A stretch of DNA of 64,000 nucleotides from Onchidella celtica (GCA_963931925.1 OZ007569.1:43184521-43248520), one strand, 5' to 3'. Positions 23,870 through 38,138 are shown, numbered from the stretch's first letter. Numbers and translations are program-made. Notes: a model not told the origin generated them from the sequence alone.

Positions 23870-26426
23870 GGTGGGTGGGGGGGGGGGGAGACAGAGGGAC
23901 AGAGCCACATACAGAGACAGAGAGCGACAGAGCACTACAGGGGGACATCGCTCAGCGAAATAATATTAAAAATTAATGGGTGATGGTTTCGGTCTTTATA
24001 GGTCACGTCGGCGTCAAATGACAAATGACCCTGGCGTGGAGAAAGTGAAAGAGGACGGGGCCGGGGGGGGGGGGATATTGGGGAGCTGGAAGGTGGTCAA
24101 TGACTAAAAGAAAAAGTACACGCCAAACTACAGAAGGAAAAAAGAAAGTGTAATGGACATGAAAAAGCGGATACACATGTGAATAGCGAGCTTGTGTAAT
24201 ACGTTCGCTAACCCTGCCCCCTACCCCTCGCTATTCGTTGAACAATAGTAGTAAAATCGCTCGCTGTTCGGATGTTCTACCGAAAAAGCTCGCAGAACTT
24301 GACAGAACGATGAGTGATTATCGTCCAGGTGACAGATCCCCACGTCCTTTGCGCCCGGGTCCAGTTTTTTCATGACCTGTCCATTTTATTTTTCTGTCGT
24401 TCTTATGATCGCCGTTACAGCTGGTGCTGTGGTCAAGTTTACCATGACCTACCCCTGGCACCTGGTCTGTTCACCCGGTAACACAGACAGAATAAACGTG
24501 TGCATTTCTGTGGGTAATGTGGATTTCGGAAATTGGAAACAAAAATGGATACGGGGTGATGCAACTGTATTGGGTGGGCCGGTTGGAAACTGAAGCACAT
24601 GACTCGGGGAGGTGGGGGGGGGGGGCGGCGGCGAAGAGGGGGAGGGGCAGTGTTGTAAGTCTGTGTTTACGGGGGTTCGCTGCCCTGGGCATTTACACCT
24701 CGCTTTTCTTGATCCTCTTTATATTTCTTTTGTTTCTTCTGTTTTTCTCCATTTCTTTCCCTTCTTCTGCGTTGGGTTGGGGGGGGGGGGGGTGAATCTC
24801 GGATGGGGTTTTATGGATAGGCCGCGGTATGAGGGAATGAGAACCGTTGTAGGTACTGTAACTACTGCATGCTTTAAGGCAGTCTATTTGTATTATATGG
24901 ACAGGTCTTCCGTCGTTACCACCATAATCACAGTGGTGGGAGTACTGGCGTATTCCTAAAAGAACAAAGTCTGTGGCGCATACAGTTCCTTTCACTTGAC
25001 AGAACAAAATTCAGTCTAGATCTAATACTTTCTGCACTCTTAATAACTGCGACGATTTCTTCTAAGTTGTTCTTTCATTCACACAAAAGTCATGCATCTG
25101 GAGAGATATTCGTATACACACGACTAAATTTGCCATCAGGTTTATGCCAACTTTTTGAAGAGTGGCTGAAATTACAATGTCTTATAAATTCTCTATTCTG
25201 ATGAATTACCGGCCTTGAACATTGTGACCTTTCAGATTTACCGACCTTGTATATTATTTATTACACTTCGTCCTCTTTCCGGAATTCCCATGAAGCAACA
25301 AATCTATTGCGCAGTTGACACTGGTTAGTCAAAAAATCATGGACCGCGACAGAAACCTCGGTTCAAGCGACCAGGGCGGTAAACCAAAACACGGCCTCGC
25401 TGGCCGGCCTTCGGAGAATGGGGGCACAAGAGGGGAAACAGAAAGTATAATTTTACAATTGACCGACATAAAAAATGGAGAGCGTAGTCCTCTGCCATAA
25501 TATTGATGGATGCCCGCTTGAGTCAATGCAGGCCTTTGCTGAGACAAATCATCACAAGAATGCGAGGGTCACTGAGTGACGTATTGAAAAAAACATGCAA
25601 TACAAGATAAAACTGTTAGTGACGAAAGGCCCCAAAAGTATGGCCCAATTTTATACCTTTACCTTCATCAAAACTTCAAAACAATTCCAATAAATATCTT
25701 ACGTTATGTCAACTATTTTCACATTATTACAACCGACTCTGACATTTCTGTTTTTGCTTTTTTGTTGCCTTTAACTCCGTATCAGACTGCACACTAAGTT
25801 CGAGGGTATTAACAGTGCATAAAGGGGCAGATATTTGAAGGAAAACAGGCGATCAACCACCAGGTATTCAACTACCTTAGCACCAGAAGAACTACTCACA
25901 ATATATTATATATATGCATGTAAAGAGACGGCCAAATAGACACAATATAGGCTTATTATTAAACAAACAGACATAAGGCAGGCAGGCACATAACAATTAT
26001 ATAAACAGACAAAAGGCATACAAACAACACACATACAAATAGATGAACTGATTGTTCAAACTGTTCCATATTACTGAACTTTAATGTGTGTCTATTTGTT
26101 GCCTCAGTTAAAAGATTAATAAAAGTTTAAAACAAAATCTCTGTTATTGACCTGAGTACTATCACTAGCCTTGGTCCACACAAGATCGTAATGAACTGAT
26201 TTATACACGTATTAAAATGTTCAACATGAGATAAATAATGTTATTGTACTACCAGATACAACGTTAGTACAAGCTGGGCAAAGACAAAAAAGACATTCAT
26301 TGTCATGGATGTTTAAAATGTAATACATTTAGCTCAATATAAATTCAGATGGTATTCAATAACTAAATATAATTATCGGAAATAAATTATAATTTGATCA
26401 TCTTCGTTCACAATGTCAACAAAGAA
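23870..26426. other. Gene-free region with poly-G tracts
   Basis: G runs at about 23877, 24063, 24615 and 24778. Short frames here, including one with a hydrophobic N-terminus at 24372-24593, have no recognised domain. Confidence 0.4.
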
Positions 26427-26444
26427 CTATAGATTAACTACCAG

Positions 26445-26630
26445 AGAGGTGGACAGACGAATGGACAACCAGCCAGATGGACGGACAGACAGACAGACGG
26501 ATGGATGGACGGGTGGACAGACAGATAGACAGACATACAATCAGACAGGTGGCTGGACAGACAGACAGATAGGTAGATAAAGGAAAAGCAGACAGGCACA
26601 CAGACAAACAAACATACAGAAATATTGAAA
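26445..26630. repeat. CAGA/TGGA-type microsatellite
   Basis: Imperfect GGACAGAC, GATGGATG and CAGA units. Confidence 0.85.
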
Positions 26631-27098
26631 TGTTAATGCTTACTGTGAAGCATGTTACCAGGGTCTACTCACCACAAGCCAGCCACTGTTTCTGAGAGCC
26701 TGGAAACAATACCCTATCTACACTACCCCTTTGAGAACCTTCAGAATACAGAAAAATCAAACAAGTAGTAAACAAAGCGCAGTGGTCTCTAATTAGCATT
26801 ACAAACAGTCACGAAGAACTGGGTAAAGAAAATACTCGAATGTCAAACATTAGGAACAAGTAGCAGTGGTAAATAATATAGAGAAATAAAATGTGAAAGC
26901 CCGTCTTTTCTTATGCATGTCTAGGTTACCTTGAAGAACGTTTTTGAGCAGTTCACAAGAACATGATCATGATGGAAGCAAATTTCTCAAGAACATCTCG
27001 AACACAAAGGTGTATCAAAACATAACACAAATTGTACAGATCTACCTTAAAGTCTGGTCTCACCTCCGCCCCTTATTTTATTATTTTTCAGTTAAATC

Positions 27099-28154
27099 AG
27101 TGTTTCTCCACCTGTTTTGTCCCACGCCCACTCCACTTCAATCCCACCTCCCCCCCCCCCCCCTCAAAAAAAAAGTGCGTCCCACCATGATAAAATGATG
27201 TTAGTGTACAGTATTACTGAGATTTTTTAAAATGCTAGTATAGAACCTTTTCTTTTTGCCCAATTTTGACTTAGTATAGAATCTAGTTGGCCCACGGACT
27301 CGGGGAATACACAGAGATGCGATTTTTCAAGTTGAGTTTCGATCCCCAGTGTGTAAATTTGGGGGCAGAACGAAATTTCCTGTCGTACTTTTTAACTCTA
27401 CTTGAAGGAAACACGTGTTTTTGTTTTTCTTCCCTGCCCAAAATGTCCGAACACTTTTTTCTGTTCAACCAGCGAGTATATATTTATAGAGAGATCTCAC
27501 TTCCGTCAAATCGAGGAAACTCGGTCGCTGCGGTAAACAAGAAATGAAAGAGATCATCTACACCGAAGACAGTATGCATATCTGTTTACTGTGGTTTGTT
27601 CAAAATTTTTGGCTGGCTAAAACTATTCAGAGCCGTTTGTAAGTTCTTACGCCCCGTGGAAATGCACAAACGGGTATTGTTTACCACAGCGACCTACTTT
27701 CTGCTCCATGCTAACAGTGGTTTCGCGGAGCCTACCGCGTCTCGCAGTGCAAATCGACCAATAGTGTAACCTCACTATACATACAGCCATACTCTCTGGT
27801 TCAGCTCAGTTGTGGTTCAACATCAACAACATTAAAAATATAGAGAATATCAAGAACTTTCAAAACATGCCCACGTAAACCTTTACGTCTTTCTTCGCGT
27901 ATTTTGATATTTTGTAGAATTTATGGCTCAGCGGTTAAAAAGCCTTTCATGATTACACTTGAGACCTTACTTCCTTTATAATATGATTTTTAATATGTTC
28001 GGCACGTATATATTCAAAAGAAGTTTTAATGAAAACGTTATTTCAGGTTTTATTCACTTGTTTTTTACTTCAAATAAAAACCCCTACGCCCAGTTTCAAA
28101 GTCCCACGCTTCACTAAAAAAAATATTGCTATGCCCCACCTTTGAGAAACACTT
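27099..28154. mobile_element. Non-autonomous hAT-like element
   Basis: Ends AGTGTTTCTC (27099) and GAGAAACACTT (28144-28154) are inverted. Looser inverted similarity follows further in (a CCCACGC motif near each end). The flanking 8-mers GTTAAATC (27091-27098) and GTTACATC (28155-28162) agree at 7 of 8, as expected for the 8-bp hAT target duplication. No transposase frame inside. Confidence 0.7.
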
Positions 28155-28162
28155 GTTACATC

Positions 28163-30092
28163 CACATGCGAGTAGTTTATTTTCACAGTTGTAAAACGGA
28201 AAATCCACATACTAACTCACAAACCACTGAATGATTTATAGATCAAAGTACATGTGGAATTAAAATAACTGATACTTTCCAGAATACATCTATATGACGA
28301 AGTGCTTTGTGTAGCTTGAAAAAAACAACACAGAATTTTGGGGAAATACGGAAAGCATCCTCATTTCTAAATTTGGAACATTCATCACTTTTAATTTTAT
28401 CAACCTTTGATCCACAGTTACTGTGAATGAAAAATTGCTGTGTCAAAACCCAAATTGTATCACATTTATTTTTACTATAGAGCAAAAGCAAAGAAAAAAT
28501 ACAAAGCAGCATTACTGTATAAATAGCAAACTTTGAATAGCATCAATAAATTATGAAGCAACTCATAAATATTTGTTTTAAATCGTGTAAATCTCAGCAA
28601 AACACTACAATAAAATAAGAAAACAAGAAAAGTATAAACACCAATGGTAAAACAATATAGATAAACAGATAAACAAATCGCTCATCTGTGGAAGCCACCG
28701 AGTGCTGCCTACGGGCTGGATGCACTATGCTGAAGCTGCGGCTTTTCGCGCATGGTTTAAAACTAAACTCCAACACATTCTCTACTTGCCCCGACTCCAG
28801 CCCAATGGGGACAGGGCATAATTTGTGTGTGCAGGATTTTTTGGGCTTTTTTTTTTTTCCTTCACACTAAGTTTCTAGGGCAAGAATCGGTTAACTGGGG
28901 ACAAATATTTTGTATGTATGTTTTAGGAAAAGAACGGGGGGGGGGGCGGGGAAGGGGGGAGGAGTTTAGATTTTCTGTAGGTGTTTGTGCAATTTTCGGG
29001 ACGGGTAAAAAATTAGTCGACACCACACACACGCGCATATCTACACACAATGTTTTGTGTGAAAGTAGGGGGGGGGGGTAGCGAAATGGGTAGCTAAAAA
29101 TAGTGGCATAAAAGGACTGGCATCTCCTAAAACAGCCGAGAATGGGGCTGGGGAAAAATTTCACACATAGCTGTGGGAGTCCCCTGTCTCCAAAATGTCT
29201 CCTCAATACAATACGACAGCTGGATACTGGTATACAGGATAGCACATTATGTTAGTTTATATATGTGTATTATATGTTTTACACAAGTGACATCTGACAG
29301 GGACCTGGTAGATCAAATCTGTCCTTATACACAGTCAGTACTGCCTTGAATATTAGGAAATGACGGCACTTTGACATGGCCAACTGCACTTTGTCACCTC
29401 TGTGAGACGACAAACTTTGTCCTCATAACAGTAAGTGGGAAGGGGGAGAACTGAATCATGGGGTTAGTGGTCAAACACGAGAATTACTCCCCTTTGTTTT
29501 CTTGTTTATCGTTGCGAAACACGGCGCGGGGAAGAACTTACTTGTTCAGGCCTAATATCGCGTGGTTTTGGGCAAAACCAATAGGAATGTGTTGGTTTTA
29601 GGGATCTCGCCGTCCGATATTGAGCAGTACGTCGTGTTCGTCAACAAGGAATGCCTTTTATCCAGGCCAAGGCTTGGCTCCAGTTTGCGCACGACTCCAC
29701 GTCGCGGAATGGTGCGGTTCAATCGGTACAGAACCATGGCATGAAATGGAGAATGCGCGTGCCTCTTGCACGTACGCCTCACGCGATTAAAGAACGGCCA
29801 AAACAAGACAAACATCACCACTGGGTGACTGGATTACGCCATTTCTTGTTCCGCCGTTGCCTTCTGTTCTTCCTAGACCCGTCCTGTTTTTATTTGACCA
29901 TGCACACATATCATGGAGTGCATCGGGGTTAAAAATAAAACAACAAATAACTCTACATGAGGAAAGGAAAAAAAAAAAAGTCCCGTTCAATTTTCCAGGG
30001 AGGAAAGGAAGGTTTGAATATTTGCGAACACAGCAAATCTAGCTGGTATGGCGAATGTGGTTGGGCTTTTTGGCAACCATTCTGCAAAGAAT
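28163..30092. other. Gene-free region
   Basis: Holds G runs at 28936 and 29069. No gene or element recognised. Confidence 0.45.
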
Positions 30093-30431
30093 GTTGTTAC
30101 AAGTACGTACGCCCCCTCCCCGGCAAGTTTTTTGCGCTAGGGATACGTATTTTAAAGCTTTTTATGCCTCCAGAGCTAGAGAGCTCCTCCCGCAATGCTC
30201 CTAACAACAGCCGTAGCCTAATTAATTCGGATTATTCTTTCAGATTTTCTTTATGTTTTCCTTCTGTTTTTTGGTTGAAAGGGTAAGGGGCAGGGTTAGG
30301 GATTCGATAAAATTTAGGGTTGAGGATAAGGACGGGGTTAGGGGTAGCTGACTACTTATGCATATGCGCCTCCCCCCCCCCCCCCTCTAGCGCAAAACTC
30401 TTGGGGTGCGTACTTATAATATTATAACAAC
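30093..30431. mobile_element. Palindromic MITE-like element, copy A
   Basis: The left end (GTTGTTAC...AGTACG..CGCC...TTTTTTGCGCTAG) is the approximate reverse complement of the right end (CTAGCGCAAAACTC..GGGGTGCGTACTT...AACAAC). The interior shares TTATTCTTTCAGATTTT and GAAAGGGTAAGGG with the second copy at 62584-62850. Confidence 0.72.
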
Positions 30432-32015
30432 TTGCGCAAAAGATGTAGATCTAAGTTCTAACCAAACTACTGTTTACTGATGAATTAAAGTAAAGAAGAA
30501 CTGGAGGTTGATGCAGTGAACCTTTTCGCTCCTCAATCTGTCTTTGTAACATACTGTAATATGGGGAATCTATTAAAAAAAAAACAACACCTTCATAATT
30601 TTCCCGAGCCAGGCTGCATTCCTCCGTCAGTCCAAAGCAATTTGTACAGCATTTCCATAGGGTTGGTCGATGTACTGTAGGGGCGGATTTCCTACATCAA
30701 ACCGACGGCGGTGCAATGTTGTAACCAAGGACAACTTGAGGTCAATCCTACCTAGTTAGACTGATGTCGGGATGAGGGATGGGTTGTCTCTAAAGTGTTC
30801 CTCTCTTCTCCATAACGTTTGTCATCATCTTGATAAAATCATTAATATTCTCAGACTATAATAATGGTCATCAAAGAACCATTCTCTATTACTGATAGGC
30901 CTTTTTATCTTTTTAGTGACTCATAAATTCATTACCTCATTTATCTTACTATAATTGAGCTAGAGAGTGAACCTGTGCTGTAAGCAACTAAAACTTCGCG
31001 ACTACGCCATCAAAAATTATGAAACTTGGTGTACTGCATTAATTTTGGACGAAGAGTTACTTGGACATATTCATTTTGAACAAAAAATATATCAGTCTTT
31101 ACTATTATTTATATTAAAAATTTTTGAGCCAGAAAAACAGAGACGCATTTTCCTCGAGTAGAATCAAAAAGCATGATCGGAAATTCCGCCCTTGGCCTCT
31201 CTTTACACCTTGGTGATCGAAAATCAACGTAATCACATCGGTGTATTTCTGCGTAAGTTCTATTAGTCATTTCATCGAATATAAATGCTGGTTTTAGTGT
31301 AGCCTAGATCTAGATATACAGTTGGGCTTCCTACAAAGAATCTGCAAGATTTATCTTGCGCGGGTCGGCTAGTGTTTGTAAATGAACATCACCGGGAACA
31401 TTTTTTTAGGCCTACTGAACACCATCGGGAACATGTACTAACACCACATTCTATCAGACCATTAATAATTTCAAGCAAATTGTCACTAAATCATGTGTGT
31501 TGAGCGATTTTGAGGCAAAGTTACTTCAATATTTTGTGTGATTCTTTTGTATTGATTTTGATGTTGTTTTGGAGGGGGAGGGGAAGGGGAGCAAAAGACG
31601 ATTGGAATGAATGCCAGACACGATATGCAGTATCTGTAACACAAAGAGATGGCTGGCAACTAATTCATGAAAGTAAAATGGGATATTTCATTCGTTGTTG
31701 TTTTTTTAAATATTATTTTAAACGGAGAAGGTGAGAAAGGGGGAAGAACAATGGAAGAAAAAAAAAAGCAGACAGAAATGATGGCGAAATAAGTACAGTA
31801 CCGGTAGTGAAAAGAAAGAAGACGAAATAACATTGGGATGTACATGTAAGTCCATGGAAGTCAAAGAAGAGGACAGAGAGAAGACAGAAAGACTGGTAAA
31901 GAATGGTTTTAAAGCCTGGGTTGATTTTTATAATACATTATGAGATGTCTGTCATCATAATTAGGTATGCACTACGACCACGTCGTGGACAAACAGACAG
32001 AAACTGAGAAAGGAG
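30432..32015. other. Gene-free stretch
   Basis: No recognisable gene, RNA or repeat. Confidence 0.45.
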
Positions 32016-32125
32016 AGAGAGAGGAGAGCCAGAGAGAGACAGACACACACACACACACAAAGAGAGAGAGAGAGAGTGATGATGATGATGAGATGATGTT
32101 GATGACGACGATGATGATGGTGATA
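32016..32125. repeat. (GA)n/(CA)n/(GAT)n microsatellite
   Basis: AGAG, ACAC and GATGAT blocks in succession. Confidence 0.9.
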
Positions 32126-32673
32126 AAAACAATGGTACGATAGTTACCGTTTAGTATCAGGGACAGATAAGACAAGAGAAAAGACGTTAAAAGAGTACTA
32201 AAGGATCCCACCAGAAGTAACTAAGTACTGACAATCCATAGACAATTTTCAAATAAACTATTTATTTGTTTCGGACTAAAATTTCAAAGTCATTCACCCA
32301 TATATTCAAATTAAGAATTGTACAAAATCTCTTAACCCAAAGTGATCCTTGTATCCATTCAAATAAAATAATAAAATATTGAGTAAACAGATATCACAGT
32401 CGGTCCTTTAATGCATGAACATAAATGCAACAACAAGTTAACATGGTTTACCTCCTTTTTTTTTTTAATTTTTGCCCACTTTTTTTCCTTAAATTTTTGC
32501 CAACAGTAATGTATGCTTAAGTTCTTAGGATGGCGACCAAAAAACAGGACGAAAGAAATCACGATGAAAGAGAGAAATAAGGGAAGTCAGAATGTAGCTG
32601 CCCATACACATAAATGGCCGTCCCCAGACAAGATGAAAAAGAAAAACAAAAAAAAACAACAAAAAAACAAAAA

Positions 32674-33060
32674 CCTCCATATCACAAGAGCAAACTTAAA
32701 CAAAACAAAACAAAAACCTCCATATCACAAGAGCAAACTTAAACAAAACAAAACAAAAACCTCCATATCACAAGAGCAAACTTAAACAAAACAAAACAAA
32801 AACCTCCATATCACAAGAGCAAACTTAAACAAAACAAAACAAAAAAATCCATATCACAAGAGCAAACTTAAACAAAACAAAACAAAAACCTCCATATCAC
32901 AAGAGCAAACTTAAACAAAACAAAACAAAAACCTCCATATCACAAGAGCAAACTTAAACAAAACAAAACAAAAACCTCCATATCACAAGAGCAAACTTAA
33001 ACAAAACAAAACAAAAACCTCCATATCACAAGAGCAAACTTAAACAAAACAAAACAAAAA
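32674..33060 (+). repeat. 43-bp tandem repeat, 9 copies
   Basis: Copies begin every 43 bp at 32674, 32717, 32760, 32803, 32846, 32889, 32932, 32975 and 33018. Each carries CCTCCATATCACAAGAGCAA followed by (AAAAC)n. Only the fifth copy has a changed start (AAT for CCT). Near-perfect identity implies recent expansion. Confidence 0.97.
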
Positions 33061-35230
33061 CCAAAAAAGAAAAAAAAGGCGGTAACTGAAGTGGCAAACA
33101 AAACAATCACACGAAGTTCTCTGCCATGCAGATTTCAAACCAGGAACAGGTACGACTCTCCAGGTTTACACCGTGGACATTCGAAACGTTTAGGGAGGAT
33201 GAGTGAAGAGGCTGGCAAACAATCCAAAAATAAAAATTCCCACAGAATTCTGGCACATGGATGTTTGAAGCTAATATTGGTACACAGTCTGCAATGCAGT
33301 GAGCGGAGACAGCTATTCACACGGCGAGCGCCGCCCCCTCCCCCTGCAGTACCCCTGGTCCTACAAAAGCCTGACACCTTGATGTCTTGCCTGGATATAT
33401 GGGGGTCTCTGAATGCAGCAGCATTGTTGGACATATCAAATTCAACCCTCGGAGTGAACAGTGACCATGACTGGGACTGGTCCTACTTGATAAACTGAAT
33501 CCAAACACCCGAAATTTTTCGACAGATATGCTAATGATGTAGTGTCTGAAATTTAGTATTCTGAGTGAAAGCTCCCTTTACAATTGATCTCTTGACAAGA
33601 TATTTATGGGTTAGGTTTGTAGAAACATCCCATCTGGCCAGGTTACATTGCTTCTCGTCCAACTGCATTATTTCGGTCTCATTACATGTATCTTCCTGGA
33701 AAACCTTTTTGATTAGCAGATAGTTAAGTTTTCCAAATGCCGTGTTGTTTGCTTCAGGAATGCTTAGCTCTAAATATCTGACGACAGCGGCACATTTATT
33801 GCACGCAGTTTCATGGTAGAAATGTGAAAACATGGATGTACAGACAAGAAGATAATTCACTCAGCAAACTATAAAACTGTGTCACTGGCAGTTTCAAAGC
33901 CTTCATTCCATTTTGTAATTACCTGCAAGACTAGAGACCACGGGACATACAAACTGTAAAGTGTTGAGGGCTTGATGTTGGAGAGTTTGTGGCAAAGCAC
34001 GTTGGCACCAACCCGATAAACTGTTGCTGTGTGAACCTAGCCCTTTATTAATGTCACCCTGTCTTCGGGTGGTGAAAAGGAAATTTAACTGCATTTACCT
34101 ACAACCTGATTCGCCCCTTTTAATTTAACATGTCTGCCATCCTAATTACGTATCCATGATGATCACATTATGGACAGAGCGAGAGGAAGGCAGACGGAGA
34201 GAGTGAGAGTTGATGATGATGTAAAAAAAAAAAGCTATGAAATTTACAATTCATCACAAGTCTATAATACAGTAATTTCTGCAATCCAGTTCGTTTCATT
34301 ACCCTCCTATAACACCGTCTTTTCCTTGTTAGTTGTATTACTCTCATCCTGCTAAAATTTGGTTTGGCTGGTAGGATTTTAAAAATGCCATTCATGATAG
34401 TCAGTGACAACTCCAGCAATTAATTTGTCACCAACTTCAGCCTGAATCCTCCCGCTACTATGTACCTGACATGGGCTCACTATACTATGGATGTTCCATT
34501 TCTGCCCACAGCGTACTAATGCCACGGTAAAAAAAAAGAAGACAACGCAATTACCATTATTTCACACGACCCACTCAAAGCTTTTGTACAGATAAACTAT
34601 GGCTTCAAAATGGTGAGATGTGCCAGAATCCAGTGAGCATGGAGATCTAAACGGTGTGTAGTTCGTCTGTCGGAACCGACCAGGACCATCTAGTCCTATG
34701 GATCTAAACGGTAAACAGCTGATGAAGCTGACTGAGTCGAGTGTATGATTACTCCACAGTTTCTTTTATGTCAAAAAAAAAAATGACTGTAATAGTTGAG
34801 GAATTTATTATTTACTACTCTGATTTCAAATACGAGGCTCCAGGGCTTGTCTTATCTCCGTTCACATAATGAGTTCTAACTAAAACTTAATACTTCAATG
34901 GCTACAGGTGTGGACATCTCTATAAAATCACTTTACTCATGTATTCATTCCATCCACCCCTTCCACTTTGCACGCAGACATCAAATTGCCGACAACTAAA
35001 ATTGAGCAAAAGCTTTACAGATATCCTGTATATTCTCTGAAACTCCAATACATTTGACAATAACTCAGTTTCTTTTATGCAATCACTTTTTCTAAACTTC
35101 AGTTCATGCGGAAAATGTACAGTGTGGAAACCTTCAATAGCATCCTGAAACATGGATGAAACAATGTTTTGTTTTAAATTCTTCCTATTTTAGTTAGGAG
35201 GGACTAATCCTCCACAGATCTTTTGTCATG

Positions 35231-35276
<46 letters not shown>

Positions 35277-36121
35277 ATGTGTCTTTTTTAAGTATAATTA
35301 AGTAACAGAAATGTTCATTTTGGATATTAGCAAAATTTTGAGGAGGGGGGGGGGGGGGGGGGTTTTAGCAAATTGAGTTTGGTTTTGGGCTTGCCAATAG
35401 AATTCTGACTAAAGCACTCAAGTCACGAAAATTTCATGTTTGCCAAAAAATCCAAATCATTAACTTTCTAAAGCTTGAACAGGAAACAAATACAAGCTTT
35501 TTCTTTTTCCCCTGAAATTATTAGCACCCAGCATCATCATTCACAATATAAAATTGTAGATCAAAATAAGGACTCGACAACAAAAATAAGAAAACAATGC
35601 AATGACATGAAACAAAGACAATATCCACGATTTCCAGGAACATCCAGCTACAAACACAAACAGTCATTTCCTAAGTTTCATTGCACATATCATTTCATAA
35701 TTGTCTTCCTCACAGGCTTTGCTCATGTAGCCATCCAGTGTTATCCCATATACTCACTGCTGAGGTTCTTTAAGGACATTTAGTGAACACTGTGAAAGAA
35801 AAACAAAATGCCACTTTCTTTTGTGTTGTAAGACGTTGCAAGTTTAGTTATTTTGGCCAATAACTTTAGTATTGTATTTGGCCAATCAATACAGTAATGT
35901 ATTTGTTACCATTTGTTTTTAAGTGACACTCAACGACTTATTTCTACATACACTTGACGTTGAGTGGGTTGTTTCTCTAGACATCTGTTTTGTTTTTTTA
36001 TCTACAATTATTGCAAAATAACAGAAGGAAACTGAAATCAGTGGTCCTTGTTTTTTGCTTCCCTTGTAAACCTGACCAAGGTAAATAGTGTTGACTATTT
36101 TATTACCCCGCTTGGATTATT
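33061..36121. other. Gene-free region
   Basis: Contains (GT)n at 35235-35275 and a poly-G tract at 35345-35362. Frames here have no recognised domain. Confidence 0.45.
35235..35275. repeat. (GT)n microsatellite
   Basis: About 20 GT units. Confidence 0.97.
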
Positions 36122-36522
36122 TGTGAGTGTGCATGGGAAAACCCGGCATAAGTCGGTAGAGCTGATTTTGAGCAAAACGGCTTTGAAGTGAAAATATGGG
36201 TCCACCACAAACTTCCAACTTGGTTGTTGTTTAGGGGACCGTCGCATGTTACATGGTGAACTGTAGATGAGCAGTGAACACTACTCACTATGATCTCTAT
36301 AATGGCTTTGTAATTAGACTACGGTCTCCTAACAACAACCACTCCAATATTACTTGGTCAATTAGCTATTGCCACTTTTAGGGTTATATTCCGTTTTCTC
36401 AAAATTTTGTTTTAGGGGGGTTCACTGACTTCAATTTATCAGAAATGTCTTCTCTTTTATATGTACAGAACTCAAAATGTCATGTTCCCGACTTATGCCG
36501 GGTTTTCCCATGCACACTCACA
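36122..36522. mobile_element. Element with 35-bp perfect inverted repeats
   Basis: 36122-36156 (starting TGTGAGTGTGCATGG, ending CATAAGTCGG) is exactly reverse-complemented at 36488-36522, with a 331-bp spacer. Perfect long arms suggest a recent MITE-like insertion or an inverted duplication. No target duplication is clear. Confidence 0.7.
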
Positions 36523-37134
36523 TTTCATTTCTCTTCTTGTTCATTGCAAAAATTGCCTCAGAATATCATTTACCTAGAAAAAAAATGTTCATAATTTCTA
36601 AGTTCTTGATTTCAATATATGTGAGCGAGCCCCACAAATCTCAATGGAAGTCGCATTTTTGCAGTTTTCAGTTATGAATATCACCATAAAGTACGAAATC
36701 TCGTCTTTAATTTGGTGTAAAAATGATTGCAATGCTCGTTTTTCTCGCAAAGTTATGGCTCTTTAAAGACACACAACCCGTTTAAAAACGGAAGTAACTT
36801 CCGAGAAAATCGCCTTTTAAGATGGAGGAGGGATGTTCACTCCCAGTGAAATGGGTGGCCTTACTATCTCCCTGGCATCGGGTACTCTTCATTAACCTAT
36901 GGGTTTGAAATTTTGTATGTCTGTGCCAATAATTATAAATGAAACACGCTCTGTAAACATTTTGTAACAATAGGTTTATTGATTTTGACGTTATTGGGAA
37001 TTTAATGAACCCCATTATTGCTATGATATTCGATATCAGGGACAAAATTAAAGGCACTAAAAGCAATATTTATCATATTTAAAGGCTGATTTGAGATCTA
37101 ATACTTTCATAGAATGTAGAAAAATGGTTGAACT

Positions 37135-38138
37135 TTAACCCTCCGAGTGTCAGGCATATTCTCATGTGGTGTCAGAGGATATTTAAGGTTTTAATATAAG
37201 GTTTGAAAATAGATTATATTGTGCACAATATTCAATCAAATGCTATAAAACTATATATTTTCTGGCAGGAAAATGAAAGGACTAACGGAAGAAACATTTT
37301 TTTTTATAACATCGTAACGTGTAATGACCTTGACCTTGCCTGAAACGACCTTTATCATTTTGACATACCAGTAGTACTCACTTTAATTAACAATGAAGGA
37401 CACTTGCGCTGCTCTAATTGTTTCAATGCTGCTAAAAACAATTAGTCAATTCAATTTCCTGCCAGAAAATGTATAGTTTTGTACACTCTGGATGAAAATT
37501 ATATCATGTCTGGTTCTAGTGCTTTCATCATAAACAGCTGCCCAGCCAAACTTATCTACCTTACCTTCATCAGGTCTACCATTATTTTGGGAAAAGTGTC
37601 CAATAAATAACGCAATTATGTCCCTTTTCCTTTCAATTATCGGCATACTGTCACCCGTTCCTCCAATATCATTGCTGTGAGGAGCAGTTGCATGGCAAAA
37701 ATTTGCCGACATGGGAGAAATGCTGTAGCTATCAAATGCACACTGCTTTCCTTTTTTTTTTTAACCTTGAGCTGACTCTTTCTTCAGAAGAAGCGATGAT
37801 ACCGATATACACACAGTATGGCAGTTAACCGAGAGATCTAGGTCAAGGCCTAGTATCAACAGGGCACGAATGTTTTGTGGGGGAAAAAATTACTCAGTCT
37901 GTAGTCCTCTGTACTTTTACTGCCATACGCCTATGCAGGGCACTCCACACTCCCGTTACTGAAGCCAAGGGTCATCCTTTGTGTCTGCACACCCCCTCTC
38001 CTACCCCTCCCCGCCAGCACCGCAAAAAGAAATAAAGAGGTCTTATTGCCTTTATATGTCTTTATCGGCTATTTATAAATCGGCCGATATGATCGGCCGT
38101 AGCACCACAAAATCGGCCAGCGACACATGGAGGGTTAA
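37135..38138. mobile_element. TTAA-flanked (piggyBac-type) non-autonomous element
   Basis: TTAACCCTCCGAGTGTC at the left and GACACATGGAGGGTTAA at the right are inverted ends bounded by TTAA, the piggyBac target. No transposase frame inside. It is nested in the 36618-38251 element. Confidence 0.6.

Noticed and set aside
24372..24593. 73-codon frame with hydrophobic N-terminus, possible secreted peptide
   Set aside because: No precursor features such as processing sites or a cysteine framework, and no transcript signal.
30285..30345. GGGTTAGGG-like telomeric motifs
   Set aside because: Scattered and imperfect, inside the MITE-like element; the second copy does not keep them.
32674..33060. CRISPR array
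   Set aside because: Direct tandem repeat with no unique spacers, in a eukaryotic genome.
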